Shown here piece by piece: positions 11,138 to 19,240 of a stretch of 64,000 bases of DNA. This stretch comes from Micrococcales bacterium (GTDB lineage: Bacteria > Actinomycetota > Actinomycetes > Actinomycetales > Cellulomonadaceae). The DNA is taken from assembly GCA_009779195.1 (NCBI GenBank), contig WRET01000002.1, positions 62,001 through 126,000 on the forward strand, read 5' to 3'. Position 1 is the first letter of the stretch; each line of letters begins with the position of its first letter. A program made the translations under genes and the position numbers. The notes beneath the pieces are model-generated. The model saw nothing but the letters and a program-made list of their open reading frames with translations. It did no database searches and was not told the origin of the DNA.

Positions 11138-12140
11138 GACCGGTCTATTGTTGAGCGTGCCGCGGATGTGCACGTCCCAGCGTTCCCGTGCAGGTTGTGC
11201 AGACCCGCACGACTGTGACCTGAAGGAGCCTCATGGCCACCAACGACCGTCTGACCAAGGCGCAGCGCCGCGACGAGGCACGCCGCAAGGCCGCCGAGCT
11301 GCGCGCCAGACAGGAACGCGAGCAGCGCCGCAACAAGATCATCGGTATCGCTCTGCTGGTCCTCGCAGTCGCGGTGATCGTCGGCGCCATCGCCTTTCTC
11401 GTCAAACAGCGCATCGACGGCGACAGGTCCCCGGTCAACCTGCCCGAGAAGGTGGGGACCGACATCCAGGTCCCCTCCACCGGCGACGCAGCCCGCGGCG
11501 GGATCCCTGTGAGCAAGCAGGGAGTGGGTGTCCTGGTCGCAGACGGGGTGGTCGTCGACGTGTACCTCGACTTCATGTGCCCGCACTGCGCCAGCTTCGA
11601 ACAGACGCAAGGGGCCGAGATCGACGCGCTGCTCGACCCGAAGACCGGCCGCGACGACGTGACCATCGTCTACCACGTGGTCTCGATCCTCGACGGGGCG
11701 TCCCTCGGCAACAACTATTCGACCCGTGCTGCCAACGCTGTCTCTGTGGTGGCCGACAAGGACCCCGACCACTTCGTCGCCTTCATGAACGCGTTGTTCG
11801 CCAGCCAGCCCAAGGAGAACACCCCCGGGCACGGCGACAAGAGGCTCGCCGAGATCGCCCAGAGCGTCGGCGTCCCCGCAACGGTGACCAACCAGTTCAC
11901 AGCCACGGCGAGCTACAACGGCAAGACCCTGCGCACCTTCGTCCCGTGGACCTCCGCAGTGACGAACACCCTGCCCATGGTGAACGGCCGTGGCTCGACC
12001 CCCACGATCCTCGTCAACGGTGAAGACTGGATGGAGTGGCCGGCCGAGCCGCTGTCCGCCAGGGTCCAGGCCGCCCTGGGCGAGACCCCGCAAGACGCGC
12101 CCGAAGAAACACCGGAGACCGACCAATGATGCCTCGGTCC
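11138..12140 (+). repeat. Tandem duplication unit, copy 1
   Basis: Promoter region (TCTATTGTTGAGCG), leader, entire dsbA-like gene and the first codons of the next gene (ATGATGCCTCGGTCC) are nearly identical to 12260-13238. In copy 1 the reading frame after those first codons soon hits TAG, so it is a scar of the lipoprotein gene that follows copy 2. Confidence 0.85.
11233..12129 (+). CDS. Membrane-anchored DsbA-like thiol oxidoreductase (copy 1)
   Basis: 298 residues: basic cytoplasmic N-terminus rich in Arg/Glu (1-34), one membrane segment (about 36-58) and an extracellular Thioredoxin_4/DsbA-like domain with active site DFMCPHCASF near residue 117 and the cis-proline region GSTPTILVNGEDW near 255. 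It probably introduces or isomerises disulfides in exported proteins. ATG 11233 is preceded by GAAGGAG at good spacing. It is about 90% identical by eye to the next gene, differing mainly by conservative changes and a few codon indels, so the duplication is recent. The C-terminus is Glu/Pro-rich. Confidence 0.88.
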   Translation: MATNDRLTKAQRRDEARRKAAELRARQEREQRRNKIIGIALLVLAVAVIVGAIAFLVKQRIDGDRSPVNLPEKVGTDIQVPSTGDAARGGIPVSKQGVGVLVADGVVVDVYLDFMCPHCASFEQTQGAEIDALLDPKTGRDDVTIVYHVVSILDGASLGNNYSTRAANAVSVVADKDPDHFVAFMNALFASQPKENTPGHGDKRLAEIAQSVGVPATVTNQFTATASYNGKTLRTFVPWTSAVTNTLPMVNGRGSTPTILVNGEDWMEWPAEPLSARVQAALGETPQDAPEETPETDQ

Positions 12141-12259
12141 TTGGCGAGCAGGTAGCCGTCGCCGCCAGCAAGGCCCCTCAGGCGCAACCGGTTCGTCCTA
12201 CGCCGCCGTCCGGGCCATCGGGACCCGGACCTGTGTACCAGCCTGATCAAAGTTGGTCA

Positions 12260-13238
12260 GACCGGTCTATTGTTGAGCGCGCCGCGGATGTGCACGTCCG
12301 AGCGTTCCTGTGCAGACCCGCACGATCGTGACCTGAAGGAGACTCGTGGCCACCAACGACCGTCTGACCAAGGCGCAGCGCCGTGACGAGGCACGCCGCA
12401 AGGCCGCCGAGCTGCGCGCCAGACAGGAACGTGAGCGGCGCCGCAACAAGATCATCGGTATCGCTCTGCTGGCCGTCGCAGTCGTCGTGGTCGTCGGTGC
12501 CATCGGTTTGCTCGTCAAACAGCGGGTCGACGGCAACAAGTCCCCCGTCAGCCTGCCCAAGAAGGTGGGGACCGACATCCAGGTCCCCTCCACCGGGGAC
12601 GCAGCCCTCGGCGGGATCCCCGTGAGCAAGCAGGGAGTGGGTGTCTCTGCAGACGGGGTGGTCGTCGACGTGTACATGGACTTCATGTGCCCGCACTGCG
12701 CCAAGTTCGAGAAGACGCAAGGGCCTGAGATCGACGCGCTGCTCGACCCGAAGACTGGCCGTGACGACGTGACGGTCGTCTACCACGTGGTCTCGCGTCT
12801 CGACTCGCATTCCCAAGGCACCAACTACTCGACCCGGGTCGCCAACGCCGTCTCTGTGGTGGCCGACAAGGACCCTGACCACTTCGTCGACTTCATGAAC
12901 GCGTTGTTCACCAGCCAGCCCAAGCAGAACACCCCTGGGCACGACGACAAGAGGATCGCCGAGATCGCCCAGAGCGTCGGGGTTTCCGCAGCGGTGACCA
13001 ACCAGTTCACAGCCACGGCGGACTACAACGGCAAAACCCTGCGCACGTTCGTCCCGTGGACCTCCGCTGTGACGAGCGCCCTGACCGCCGATGGGGTTCC
13101 CACGATCCTCGTCAACGGGGAAGGCTGGATGGAGTGGACGGCCGAGCCGCTGTCCGCCAGGGTCCAGGCCGCCCTGGGCGAGACCCCGCAAGACGCGCCC
13201 GAACAAACACCGGGAGCCGAACAATGATGCTCCGGTCC
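12260..13238 (+). repeat. Tandem duplication unit, copy 2
   Basis: Second copy of the unit described at 11138-12140. It carries the same TCTATTGTTGAGCG promoter segment and the same GAAGGAG leader, with a short deletion in the leader (GTTGTGCAG-like bases present only in copy 1). Here the downstream lipoprotein gene is intact. Confidence 0.85.
12346..13227 (+). CDS. Membrane-anchored DsbA-like thiol oxidoreductase (copy 2)
   Basis: 293 residues, same plan as copy 1: basic N-terminus, single membrane segment, extracellular DsbA-like domain with active site DFMCPHCAKF and a later cis-proline loop GVPTILVNGEGW. It starts with GTG at 12346 (copy 1 has ATG) behind the same GAAGGAG. Its TGA overlaps the ATG of the following lipoprotein gene (ATGA), implying translational coupling, so this copy is probably the original operon partner. 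Confidence 0.88.
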   Translation: MATNDRLTKAQRRDEARRKAAELRARQERERRRNKIIGIALLAVAVVVVVGAIGLLVKQRVDGNKSPVSLPKKVGTDIQVPSTGDAALGGIPVSKQGVGVSADGVVVDVYMDFMCPHCAKFEKTQGPEIDALLDPKTGRDDVTVVYHVVSRLDSHSQGTNYSTRVANAVSVVADKDPDHFVDFMNALFTSQPKQNTPGHDDKRIAEIAQSVGVSAAVTNQFTATADYNGKTLRTFVPWTSAVTSALTADGVPTILVNGEGWMEWTAEPLSARVQAALGETPQDAPEQTPGAEQ

Positions 13239-13943
13239 ACGCTGTTCGCGGCCGTCGTGGCCGTGGGGTCCTTGCTCCTGGGTGGCTGCACAGAGGTCAA
13301 GGGCGACCCGGTCTCGGTCACTGAGGCCCCTGTGCCGAGCACTGCTGACGACACCGGTGGAATCCCGGTCAGCGCCGCCGGGGTGGGTACCGTCGGAGAC
13401 GGGGACGTCGTGGTGGACGTGTACTTCGACGTCATCTGCCCCTTCTGCGGTCTGCTCGACCAGATCAACGGCCCAGACCTCGCCGAGCTCATCGCCGGTG
13501 GCGGGGTGACCGTCGTGTACCACCCCGTGGCGATCCTCGACTCCTACTCCGAAGGCACGGCCTACTCGACCCGGGCAGCCAACGCGCTCGCCGTGGTGGC
13601 CGACAAAGACCCCGAACACTTCCCAGCCTTCGCCTCAGCGCTGCTGTCCGAGGGAATCCAGCCCGAAGAAGGCACCCCGGGGCTGTCCGACCAGCAGATC
13701 GCCGAGGTCGCCCAGGGCGTCGGCGTGAAAAAGGCTGTCACCGACCAGTTCACCGGCCGCATCCGGCTCGACAGGAAGGTACAGCGCACCTTCGAACCGT
13801 GGGTCCGTCAGGCGACCGGGATGGTCCCCAGCCGAGACGGCAGAGTGGGCACCCCGACGGTGGTCATCAACGGTGAACGCTTCACCGAGAGCTTCCTCGA
13901 CGCTGGCGTGCTGCGCAACGCGGTCGAAGCAGCCAAGGGGTGA
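13224..13943 (+). CDS. DsbA-like lipoprotein
   Basis: 239 residues with a lipoprotein signal (lipobox LLGGC near residue 20) followed by a DsbA-like domain with active site DVICPFCGLL and the cis-proline loop GTPTVVINGERF. It lacks the cytoplasmic basic tail and membrane anchor of its two upstream neighbours and is instead attached through the lipidated cysteine. ATG 13224 overlaps the upstream TGA. Together with copy 2 it forms a two-gene extracytoplasmic thiol-redox unit. No DsbD/CcdA or VKOR-type partner was found nearby. Confidence 0.87.
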   Translation: MMLRSTLFAAVVAVGSLLLGGCTEVKGDPVSVTEAPVPSTADDTGGIPVSAAGVGTVGDGDVVVDVYFDVICPFCGLLDQINGPDLAELIAGGGVTVVYHPVAILDSYSEGTAYSTRAANALAVVADKDPEHFPAFASALLSEGIQPEEGTPGLSDQQIAEVAQGVGVKKAVTDQFTGRIRLDRKVQRTFEPWVRQATGMVPSRDGRVGTPTVVINGERFTESFLDAGVLRNAVEAAKG

Positions 13944-14049
13944 CCACACAGGTTGCCGCGACGGGCTGGCCTGACGTGATGGCCTGCACGGGGGGCGTCG
14001 CAGATAACCAGTGACGTGTGTCGCCCAGATACCGTTACCCTAGGCCTGC

Positions 14050-14123
14050 GCCTCCTTAGCTCAGACGGTCAGAGCAGCTGTCTTGTAAACAGCAGGTCAT
14101 CGGTTCGAATCCGATAGGGGGCT
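14050..14123 (+). tRNA. tRNA-Thr (anticodon TGT)
   Basis: A cloverleaf can be folded by eye. The acceptor stem is GCCTCCT/AGGGGGC with one G-T pair, the D arm GCTC...GAGC, the anticodon stem GCTGT/ACAGC with loop CTTGTAA (anticodon TGT), and the T arm ATCGG-TTCGAAT-CCGAT. Discriminator base T. No encoded CCA. Confidence 0.95.
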
Positions 14124-14801
14124 CGGTGGGTGCTCTGTTGCGGGGCGTTGTGGGCTGTGGGCTGGGGCTGGGGCTTTGGGCTTGGGTTGGGGCGCGGGTC
14201 GGGGTGGCTGTCCGGCACGCAGTCCCCCGACCGGCTCTCGCCGGTCTTCCCGCCAGGCCCGATGCCTGCGTGCCGGACAGCCACCCCGACCCGCTTGTTT
14301 CGTTCGCACCAGAGCTTGGGGGTGGGGTCTTGGGACGCCTCGTCCGGCTGCGCCGGACATCGGCTTGGGAGGGTTCGTCTTCGGTGTCTTCACCAACCAC
14401 CCCACCCGCGCCCTCACCCTGCGCGCCGAAGACCCAAGAGAGGGCTCGCCCGATCTCGCGAGGGCAAGGTGTTCACGCAGAGGCAAGGGTTTGAAGACTT
14501 GCCTCCGCGTGGAAGCCTTGCCTTGGGTCCAGACATGCAGGCTGGGGTAGGGCCGGGGGTGGATGGCCTCGTCGACCAGGAGCCGACGGATGCGGGCGAC
14601 GAGGCTAGCGGGTTTGTGTAGGTCTCAACCGGTCCAGGTGGCTCGCTCGCGGACGGTTGTTGCGGGCCTCGTTTCCGGACCGTGAACGTGTCCCAGCTGA
14701 CCTGTGTGCGAAGGGGGCGGCGTCGTGGGGTCACCCCGTGAGCAGCGAGGGGGTGTCGGGTGTTCTTTGGTTGAGGCGCCAGGCAGTGAAAAAATGCGGC
14801 T
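14124..14801. other. Non-coding stretch after tRNA-Thr
   Basis: About 680 bases with no supported gene on either strand; open frames here are Arg/Pro-rich shadows. It contains G-rich direct repeats of GGGCTGGGG type at 14150-14195, the long inverted repeat at 14195-14293, and a short AT-richer patch just before 14802 that probably holds the promoter of the next gene. Confidence 0.5.
14195..14293. repeat. 27-bp perfect inverted repeat around a 45-base loop
   Basis: Left arm 14195-14221 and right arm 14267-14293 are exact reverse complements (core GGGGTGGCTGTCCGGCACGC). The loop contains a second small hairpin, ACCGGctctcgCCGGT. The long stem, 72 bases after tRNA-Thr, could end its transcript, but it is much longer than needed for that and may be a remnant of a palindromic mobile element. 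Confidence 0.7.
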
Positions 14802-15167
14802 ATGACGTGGATGGTGCTCGTGATGGCTGTTGTCAGCCTGGTGGGGTGGGCATGGTTCCGGTTGCGGGCTGTCGACGACGTCGACCAGCGCGAGACGCTC
14901 CAGGGTGGGGCCACTGGGCCACCGTGGGCAGTGACCTGGGACGACGGGGTGTGCCGGGCGACATGTATCGCCGGACGTGCTGCTTGTGATGTGCAGGTCG
15001 ACGTCGTCGGGTCGGATCCGCCTGCGGTGACACACGTCGACAGGGTCGGGCCGGGCGAGAGGGTGGCGTTGGCCGGGTCGCCCGGCGACGAGGTCACGAT
15101 CGTCTGGCGCTGGGACGACGAGCAAGAGACGCAGACCTGGACGGGAAAGCTCCCCCGGTGGCGCTAG
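14802..15167 (+). CDS. Small membrane-anchored hypothetical protein
   Basis: 121 residues: one N-terminal membrane segment (MTWMVLVMAVVSLVGWAW), then a compact domain with two cysteine-containing segments (GVCRATC, AACDVQV) and a C-terminal half of alternating hydrophobic strands (VTIVWRW). The codon pattern is coding-like and the ATG is preceded at leaderless spacing by AAAAAT. No family is recognised. The last codons and downstream bases form an imperfect direct repeat (GGTGGCGCTAGC at about 15157 and 15209). Confidence 0.6.
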   Translation: MTWMVLVMAVVSLVGWAWFRLRAVDDVDQRETLQGGATGPPWAVTWDDGVCRATCIAGRAACDVQVDVVGSDPPAVTHVDRVGPGERVALAGSPGDEVTIVWRWDDEQETQTWTGKLPRWR

Positions 15168-15325
15168 CCGGTGAGCGCAGCGGACGGTTCCAAGACGGGA
15201 AGGCTCGCCGGTGGCGCTAGCTGTAGCCGGTCTGCGCGGCGGACGAGTCCAAGACCGGGCGACGTAGGTGATCGGTTCGGCGTAGCGTTTGACTCTCACA
15301 CTGTGGGAGGTGGTGCAGTGGTTCC

Positions 15326-16165
15326 ATGAGCGCTGATGGACCGACATATCTGCTGGGTATCGGGGACTTCTCGAGGTTCGCGATGCTGTCGGTGCGGATG
15401 TTGCGGCACTACGACGAGCGGGGGCTGCTCGTGCCCGCGCACGTCGACCCGGGTAACGGGTACCGGTTCTACGCCCCGGCCCAGCTGCGGACGGCCGCAC
15501 GGATCCGGGTGCTGCGTGACACCGGCTGCGGGATCGCGCAGATCGCGCAGCTGCTGCCGTTGTTCGACGACGCCGACGCGTTGCGCCAGGCGTTGGCCGA
15601 CCACGCGCGCAGCCTCGACGCCGCCGCCCAGCAGATCGCCGCCCAGCAAGCGCTCATTGCCACTGTTTGCGACCAGATCAAGGAGTCGGCCATGCCCGTC
15701 ACCGTCGAAGAACGCACCGTCCCCGCCATGCAGGTCATCGCCCTGCGCAGCACTATCGCCACCTACAGCGCCGAAGGCGACCTGTGGGCGCAGCTCGCCG
15801 CGGTCGTCAAAGGCCCCGACGCGCTACCCATGACCCAGTTCGGCACACATGTCGGTGCCACGTTCTACGACACCGACTTCCGCGAGAGCGACATCGACAT
15901 GGCCGTGTGGTGGGAGTTCACCGGCGACGACGACGTCCCCGCCCCGTTCACCCGCCAGACCACCGGCGCCCAACGTGTCGCATGGGCCACCCTCTACGGC
16001 CCCTACGAAGGCACCGGCGCCGTCTGCCAAGCCATCGGCGACTGGGTCAGCCACCACAACCTCACCCTCGCCGGCCCCATGTTCAACATCTACGTCGTAG
16101 GCCCCGCCCAAGACCCCGACCCAACAAGTTGGGTCACCGAGATCAACTTCCCCGTCACCGGCTAG
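15326..16165 (+). CDS. MerR-family regulator with GyrI-like effector domain
   Basis: 279 residues. The N-terminal MerR helix-turn-helix is recognisable by MLSVRMLRHYDERGLL and NGYRFYAPAQL. A coiled dimerisation helix rich in Ala/Gln follows at about 90-120, then a GyrI-like/bacterial-transcription-activator effector-binding domain (from about residue 128, PVTVEERTVPAMQVIALR). Such regulators usually respond to small hydrophobic ligands. No obvious efflux target is adjacent. GGGAGG is found about 15 bases before the ATG. Confidence 0.9.
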   Translation: MSADGPTYLLGIGDFSRFAMLSVRMLRHYDERGLLVPAHVDPGNGYRFYAPAQLRTAARIRVLRDTGCGIAQIAQLLPLFDDADALRQALADHARSLDAAAQQIAAQQALIATVCDQIKESAMPVTVEERTVPAMQVIALRSTIATYSAEGDLWAQLAAVVKGPDALPMTQFGTHVGATFYDTDFRESDIDMAVWWEFTGDDDVPAPFTRQTTGAQRVAWATLYGPYEGTGAVCQAIGDWVSHHNLTLAGPMFNIYVVGPAQDPDPTSWVTEINFPVTG

Positions 16166-16197
16166 TCGTCCACTCTGTGGACAAAGCGTCCACCCCT

Positions 16198-16265
16198 TGA
16201 AAGCTGAGCCTTCCGGTGAAAGCTGACCTTCCGACGTCAGCTTTCACCGGAAGGCTCAGCTTTCA
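16198..16265. terminator. 30-bp perfect hairpin between convergent genes
   Basis: Arms 16198-16227 and 16236-16265 are exact reverse complements around the loop cttccgac. Each arm has two copies of the module GAAAGCTGA separated by CCTTCCGG. It lies between the stop of the MerR gene and the stop of rtcB, so it can end both transcripts. Related hairpins occur near 38.8 and 48.55 kb. Confidence 0.75.
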
Positions 16266-16289
16266 GACCAGGGGGTATTGGCGATCGGG

Positions 16290-17468
16290 TTAGTCTCCCT
16301 TGACGTTGACTAGCTGGCGCAACGTGTGGCGGACTTCTACGAGGTCGGCTGAGTCGGCCATGACCTGGTCGATGTCTTTGTAGGCGGCGGGGATCTCGTC
16401 GATGAAGGCGTCGGTGCGGCGGTACTCGATACCGGTCATGGCGGCGTCGAGGTCGTCGACGGTGAAGGCCTTGCGGGCGGCGTTGCGCGAGTAGGCGCGT
16501 CCGGCGCCGTGGGGGGAGGAGCTGAGGGACACGGGCTCGCCGCGGCCGACCACGACGTACGAGGCGGTGCCCATGGAGCCGGGGACGAGGCCGGGACGTC
16601 CGGCGTCGGCGAGGATCGCGCCTTTGCGCGAGACCCACACGTCCTTGCCGAAGTGGTGCTCCTTCTCTGTGAAGTTGTGGTGGCAGTTGATGCGCTCGGA
16701 CTCGGCGACGTCCTCGCCCATGAAACCGGCGACGACCTGCACGACGCGGTCCATCATCTCCTCGCGGTTGAGCAGGGCGAACTGCTGGGCCCACCGCAGC
16801 TCGCGGATGTACGCCCAGAACTCGTCGGTGCCTTCAGCCAGGTAAGCCAGGTCGGGGTCAGGCAGGGTGATCCAGTACTTGCGGGCCAGCTCCGCGGCGA
16901 CCTTGATGTGGCGCTGGGCGATCTTGTTGCCCACGCCACGCGAACCGGAGTGCAAGAACAGCCAGACCTGGTCGGTCTCGTCAGCGGTCACCTCGATGAA
17001 GTGGTTGCCAGAACCCAGGGAACCGAGCTGGAGGCGCCAGTTTCCCGCGGACATGTCCGGGTCGAAACGGGCATTGACGGCAGATTTCTCCAGCTCTTCG
17101 ACACGTGCTTCAGCGCTGGGCGTCAATGTCGTGTTGTACCCGCCAGCCGAGACGGGGACGACTGCTTCGACCTGTTCGCGCAGGGTCGACAAGGGCCCAG
17201 CGGCACGCAGCTGGGCAGCGGTCCAACCGGTGCGCACAGCGATCATCCCACAGCCGATGTCGACACCGACCGCCGCGGGGATGATCGCGCCGACAGTGGG
17301 GATCACCGACCCGACTGTGGCGCCTTTGCCCAGGTGAGCGTCGGCCATGAGGGCCACGTGAGGGTAGACGAACGGCAGCTGGGCTGTCCGCTTGGCCTGC
17401 TCCAGGGTTGCCTCGTCGGCGATCGACGCCCAGCTGACGAGCTTGTCTGCCACATGTGTCTTAGCCAT
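16290..17468 (-). CDS. rtcB: RtcB-type RNA ligase
   Basis: GTP- and Mn2+-dependent ligase joining 2',3'-cyclic phosphate (or 3'-phosphate) and 5'-OH RNA ends. 392 residues with ALMADAHLGKGATVGSVIP, the metal-binding GVDIGCGMIAV, NCHHNFTEKEHHFGKDVWV, and the guanylylated-histidine region SSSPHGAGRAYSR. It starts at ATG 17468, with CACCAT seven bases upstream, again a leaderless-type arrangement. It stands alone; no archease or RtcR/RtcA gene is adjacent. Likely role is RNA repair. Confidence 0.95.
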   Translation of the reverse strand: MAKTHVADKLVSWASIADEATLEQAKRTAQLPFVYPHVALMADAHLGKGATVGSVIPTVGAIIPAAVGVDIGCGMIAVRTGWTAAQLRAAGPLSTLREQVEAVVPVSAGGYNTTLTPSAEARVEELEKSAVNARFDPDMSAGNWRLQLGSLGSGNHFIEVTADETDQVWLFLHSGSRGVGNKIAQRHIKVAAELARKYWITLPDPDLAYLAEGTDEFWAYIRELRWAQQFALLNREEMMDRVVQVVAGFMGEDVAESERINCHHNFTEKEHHFGKDVWVSRKGAILADAGRPGLVPGSMGTASYVVVGRGEPVSLSSSPHGAGRAYSRNAARKAFTVDDLDAAMTGIEYRRTDAFIDEIPAAYKDIDQVMADSADLVEVRHTLRQLVNVKGD

Positions 17469-17702
17469 ACCCCCTATGGTGCCTGGGCCGTGCGCGCTGG
17501 TCCAACAGTTTCTTCCCGGAGGTATTGCCCCGGCGCCTAGGGTGTGGTGGATATGGGTGGTTGTCGAGTTGTCGGGCAGGTCCCCGTGATTGTCTCCCGG
17601 GATGGCCGAGAGGCCCGTGCGATTGCACCAAGCGAAAACATGCGAGACAGTTCATCCGATGATCTGATGACGTACGAAGGGGGCGCGCCACCCTTCACCA
17701 GT

Positions 17703-17748
17703 GCGTCCTGCGGGCCCTTCGCAGCGCTCCGCATGGCCCGCAGAACGC
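17703..17748. terminator. Hairpin downstream of the hemG/hemY gene
   Basis: 14-base arms 17703-17716 and 17735-17748 (core CTGCGGGCC / GGCCCGCAG) with one mismatch. It lies in the 383-base gap between hemG/hemY and rtcB, which contains no supported gene. Confidence 0.4.
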
Positions 17749-17792
17749 GTTGGTGATTGTCAGGGGCCGACGGACCGGCGCCTGGCCGACTG

Positions 17793-17827
17793 GGTCGGTG
17801 CACGGCCTGGCTGACCGTGCACCGACC
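17793..17827 (-). terminator. Terminator of the hemE-hemG transcript
   Basis: Perfect 13-bp stem GGTCGGTGCACGG / CCGTGCACCGACC with a 9-base loop, 25 bases past the hemG/hemY stop on the minus strand. There is no T-run, as is usual in this GC range. Confidence 0.6.
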
Positions 17828-17851
17828 TCGGCGTCTGCGCTCGGTGACGTG

Positions 17852-19240
17852 TCAGGACTCTTCGTCGACCAGGACCTTGCCCACGGCGACAGCGTCGGCC
17901 ACGACAGCGGCCAGACCGGTCCCGGCCACCCACGAGCCGGTGACCGCCAGGTGGTCAGTGGTCTGCGCGAGGGCTTTGACCTTCGCGACCGCCTCACGGT
18001 GCGCTGCGGAAGGACGTGGCATGGACTGGGTCCACACCACCACGTCGTAGCCGGCCAGCTGTGAGCTGGACAGGGCGAGCCCGAGCATCCGCCCGGCGTC
18101 GACGAGAGCGGCGTCACGCAGGCGCTGGCGGTTCTCGTCGTTCCACTTGCCCATACGGTCGCCTTCGTACGACACCCGCAGGACGTGGCGCCCAGGACCT
18201 GCCTGGTCAGCCAGCCACGACCACTTGACGGTCGAATGTGTCAGGGCTTTGGCCTCCACAGGGCTGCCGGGTGCCACGAGCATCCCGGTGCCGCGTGGGG
18301 CGGCGTCCAGACGGCCGTCGTCGAGCACCAGCGTCACCAAGGTGGACGGACGCCCCTCGTCCAGCGCGACGTCTTCGAGGCCCTCGATCCCGCCGAGCAT
18401 GGCCGAGGCCAGGACCACCAGGTCGGCACGGCGCTCGTCGTCGTTGGTGGTGACCACCCAGCCGTCGTCGTCGCGGGTGACCTTGCTGACCTCGGTGAAG
18501 ACCTTGATCTCGCCGCCGTGGGCTTCGACGTCCTCCACCAGGGCGTTGGTCAGCCGGTACAGGCCGCCTTCAAGCCCTTGTGTGGACGCGCCCGAGGGCA
18601 TGGACGCCACGACGGTGCGCACCGCACGGGCCAGCGACCCGCCGGACTTGGGCAGCTCTTCGGTCAGGTGCGGGGCCAGGCCAGCCAGGGTCACGTCCGC
18701 CGGGTCCGCCCCGTACACCCCGCCGACGACAGGGTGGACCAGCCGGTCGACGACTCTGTAGCCCATACGTCTGCCCACCTGGTCGCGCAGGGACCCGCCA
18801 GCGCCGACCTTGCCCGGCAGCACCAGGTCCAGGCAGGCCCGGGCCGCGCCGACGGTCCCCAGGGTGCGCCGGATACCAGCCGACCACGGGTGCGCGGGGA
18901 TGCCCAGCACCCCCCCGTGGGGCATCGGACGGGCATCGTCGGGCAGCTGGACCCACGCACCGGTCGGGTCGGGGGAGGTGATCTGCTCAGCCATCCCCAT
19001 GTCGGCCAGCAGGTCGGCCACGTACCCGCCGCGGGTGGCGAACGACTCGGCCCCGGCGTCCAGCGTCAGCCCGGCGATCCGGTGCGAGCGCACAGCACCA
19101 CCAGGGGCGTCACGGGCCTCGAGGACTGTGGTGGAGATGCCGGCGCGGGCCAGGGCACGGGCGACGATGAGCCCGGCGATACCGGCGCCGACGACGACGG
19201 CAGTGGTCTTGGGCTCGGACTTGCGCTTACCGATCTTCAC
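17852..19240 (-). CDS. hemG: HemG/HemY-type porphyrinogen oxidase
   Basis: FAD-dependent oxidase of the HemY family, 462 residues. In actinobacteria this enzyme oxidises coproporphyrinogen III to coproporphyrin III in the coproporphyrin-dependent heme pathway (CgoX). The N-terminal Rossmann motif is VVVGAGIAGLIVARALARAG with the acidic ribose-binding end VLEARDAPGGAVRSH, and a C-terminal FAD segment is seen near VTGSWVAGTGLAAVVADA. Its ATG overlaps the hemE stop by four bases, so it is the second gene of a hemE-hemG unit. Older annotation calls it protoporphyrinogen oxidase; the coproporphyrin assignment rests on family knowledge. Confidence 0.92.
   Translation of the reverse strand: MKIGKRKSEPKTTAVVVGAGIAGLIVARALARAGISTTVLEARDAPGGAVRSHRIAGLTLDAGAESFATRGGYVADLLADMGMAEQITSPDPTGAWVQLPDDARPMPHGGVLGIPAHPWSAGIRRTLGTVGAARACLDLVLPGKVGAGGSLRDQVGRRMGYRVVDRLVHPVVGGVYGADPADVTLAGLAPHLTEELPKSGGSLARAVRTVVASMPSGASTQGLEGGLYRLTNALVEDVEAHGGEIKVFTEVSKVTRDDDGWVVTTNDDERRADLVVLASAMLGGIEGLEDVALDEGRPSTLVTLVLDDGRLDAAPRGTGMLVAPGSPVEAKALTHSTVKWSWLADQAGPGRHVLRVSYEGDRMGKWNDENRQRLRDAALVDAGRMLGLALSSSQLAGYDVVVWTQSMPRPSAAHREAVAKVKALAQTTDHLAVTGSWVAGTGLAAVVADAVAVGKVLVDEES

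Noticed and set aside
14050..14123. Integration site at tRNA-Thr
   Set aside because: No repeat of its 3' end and no integrase found nearby; following genes look ordinary.
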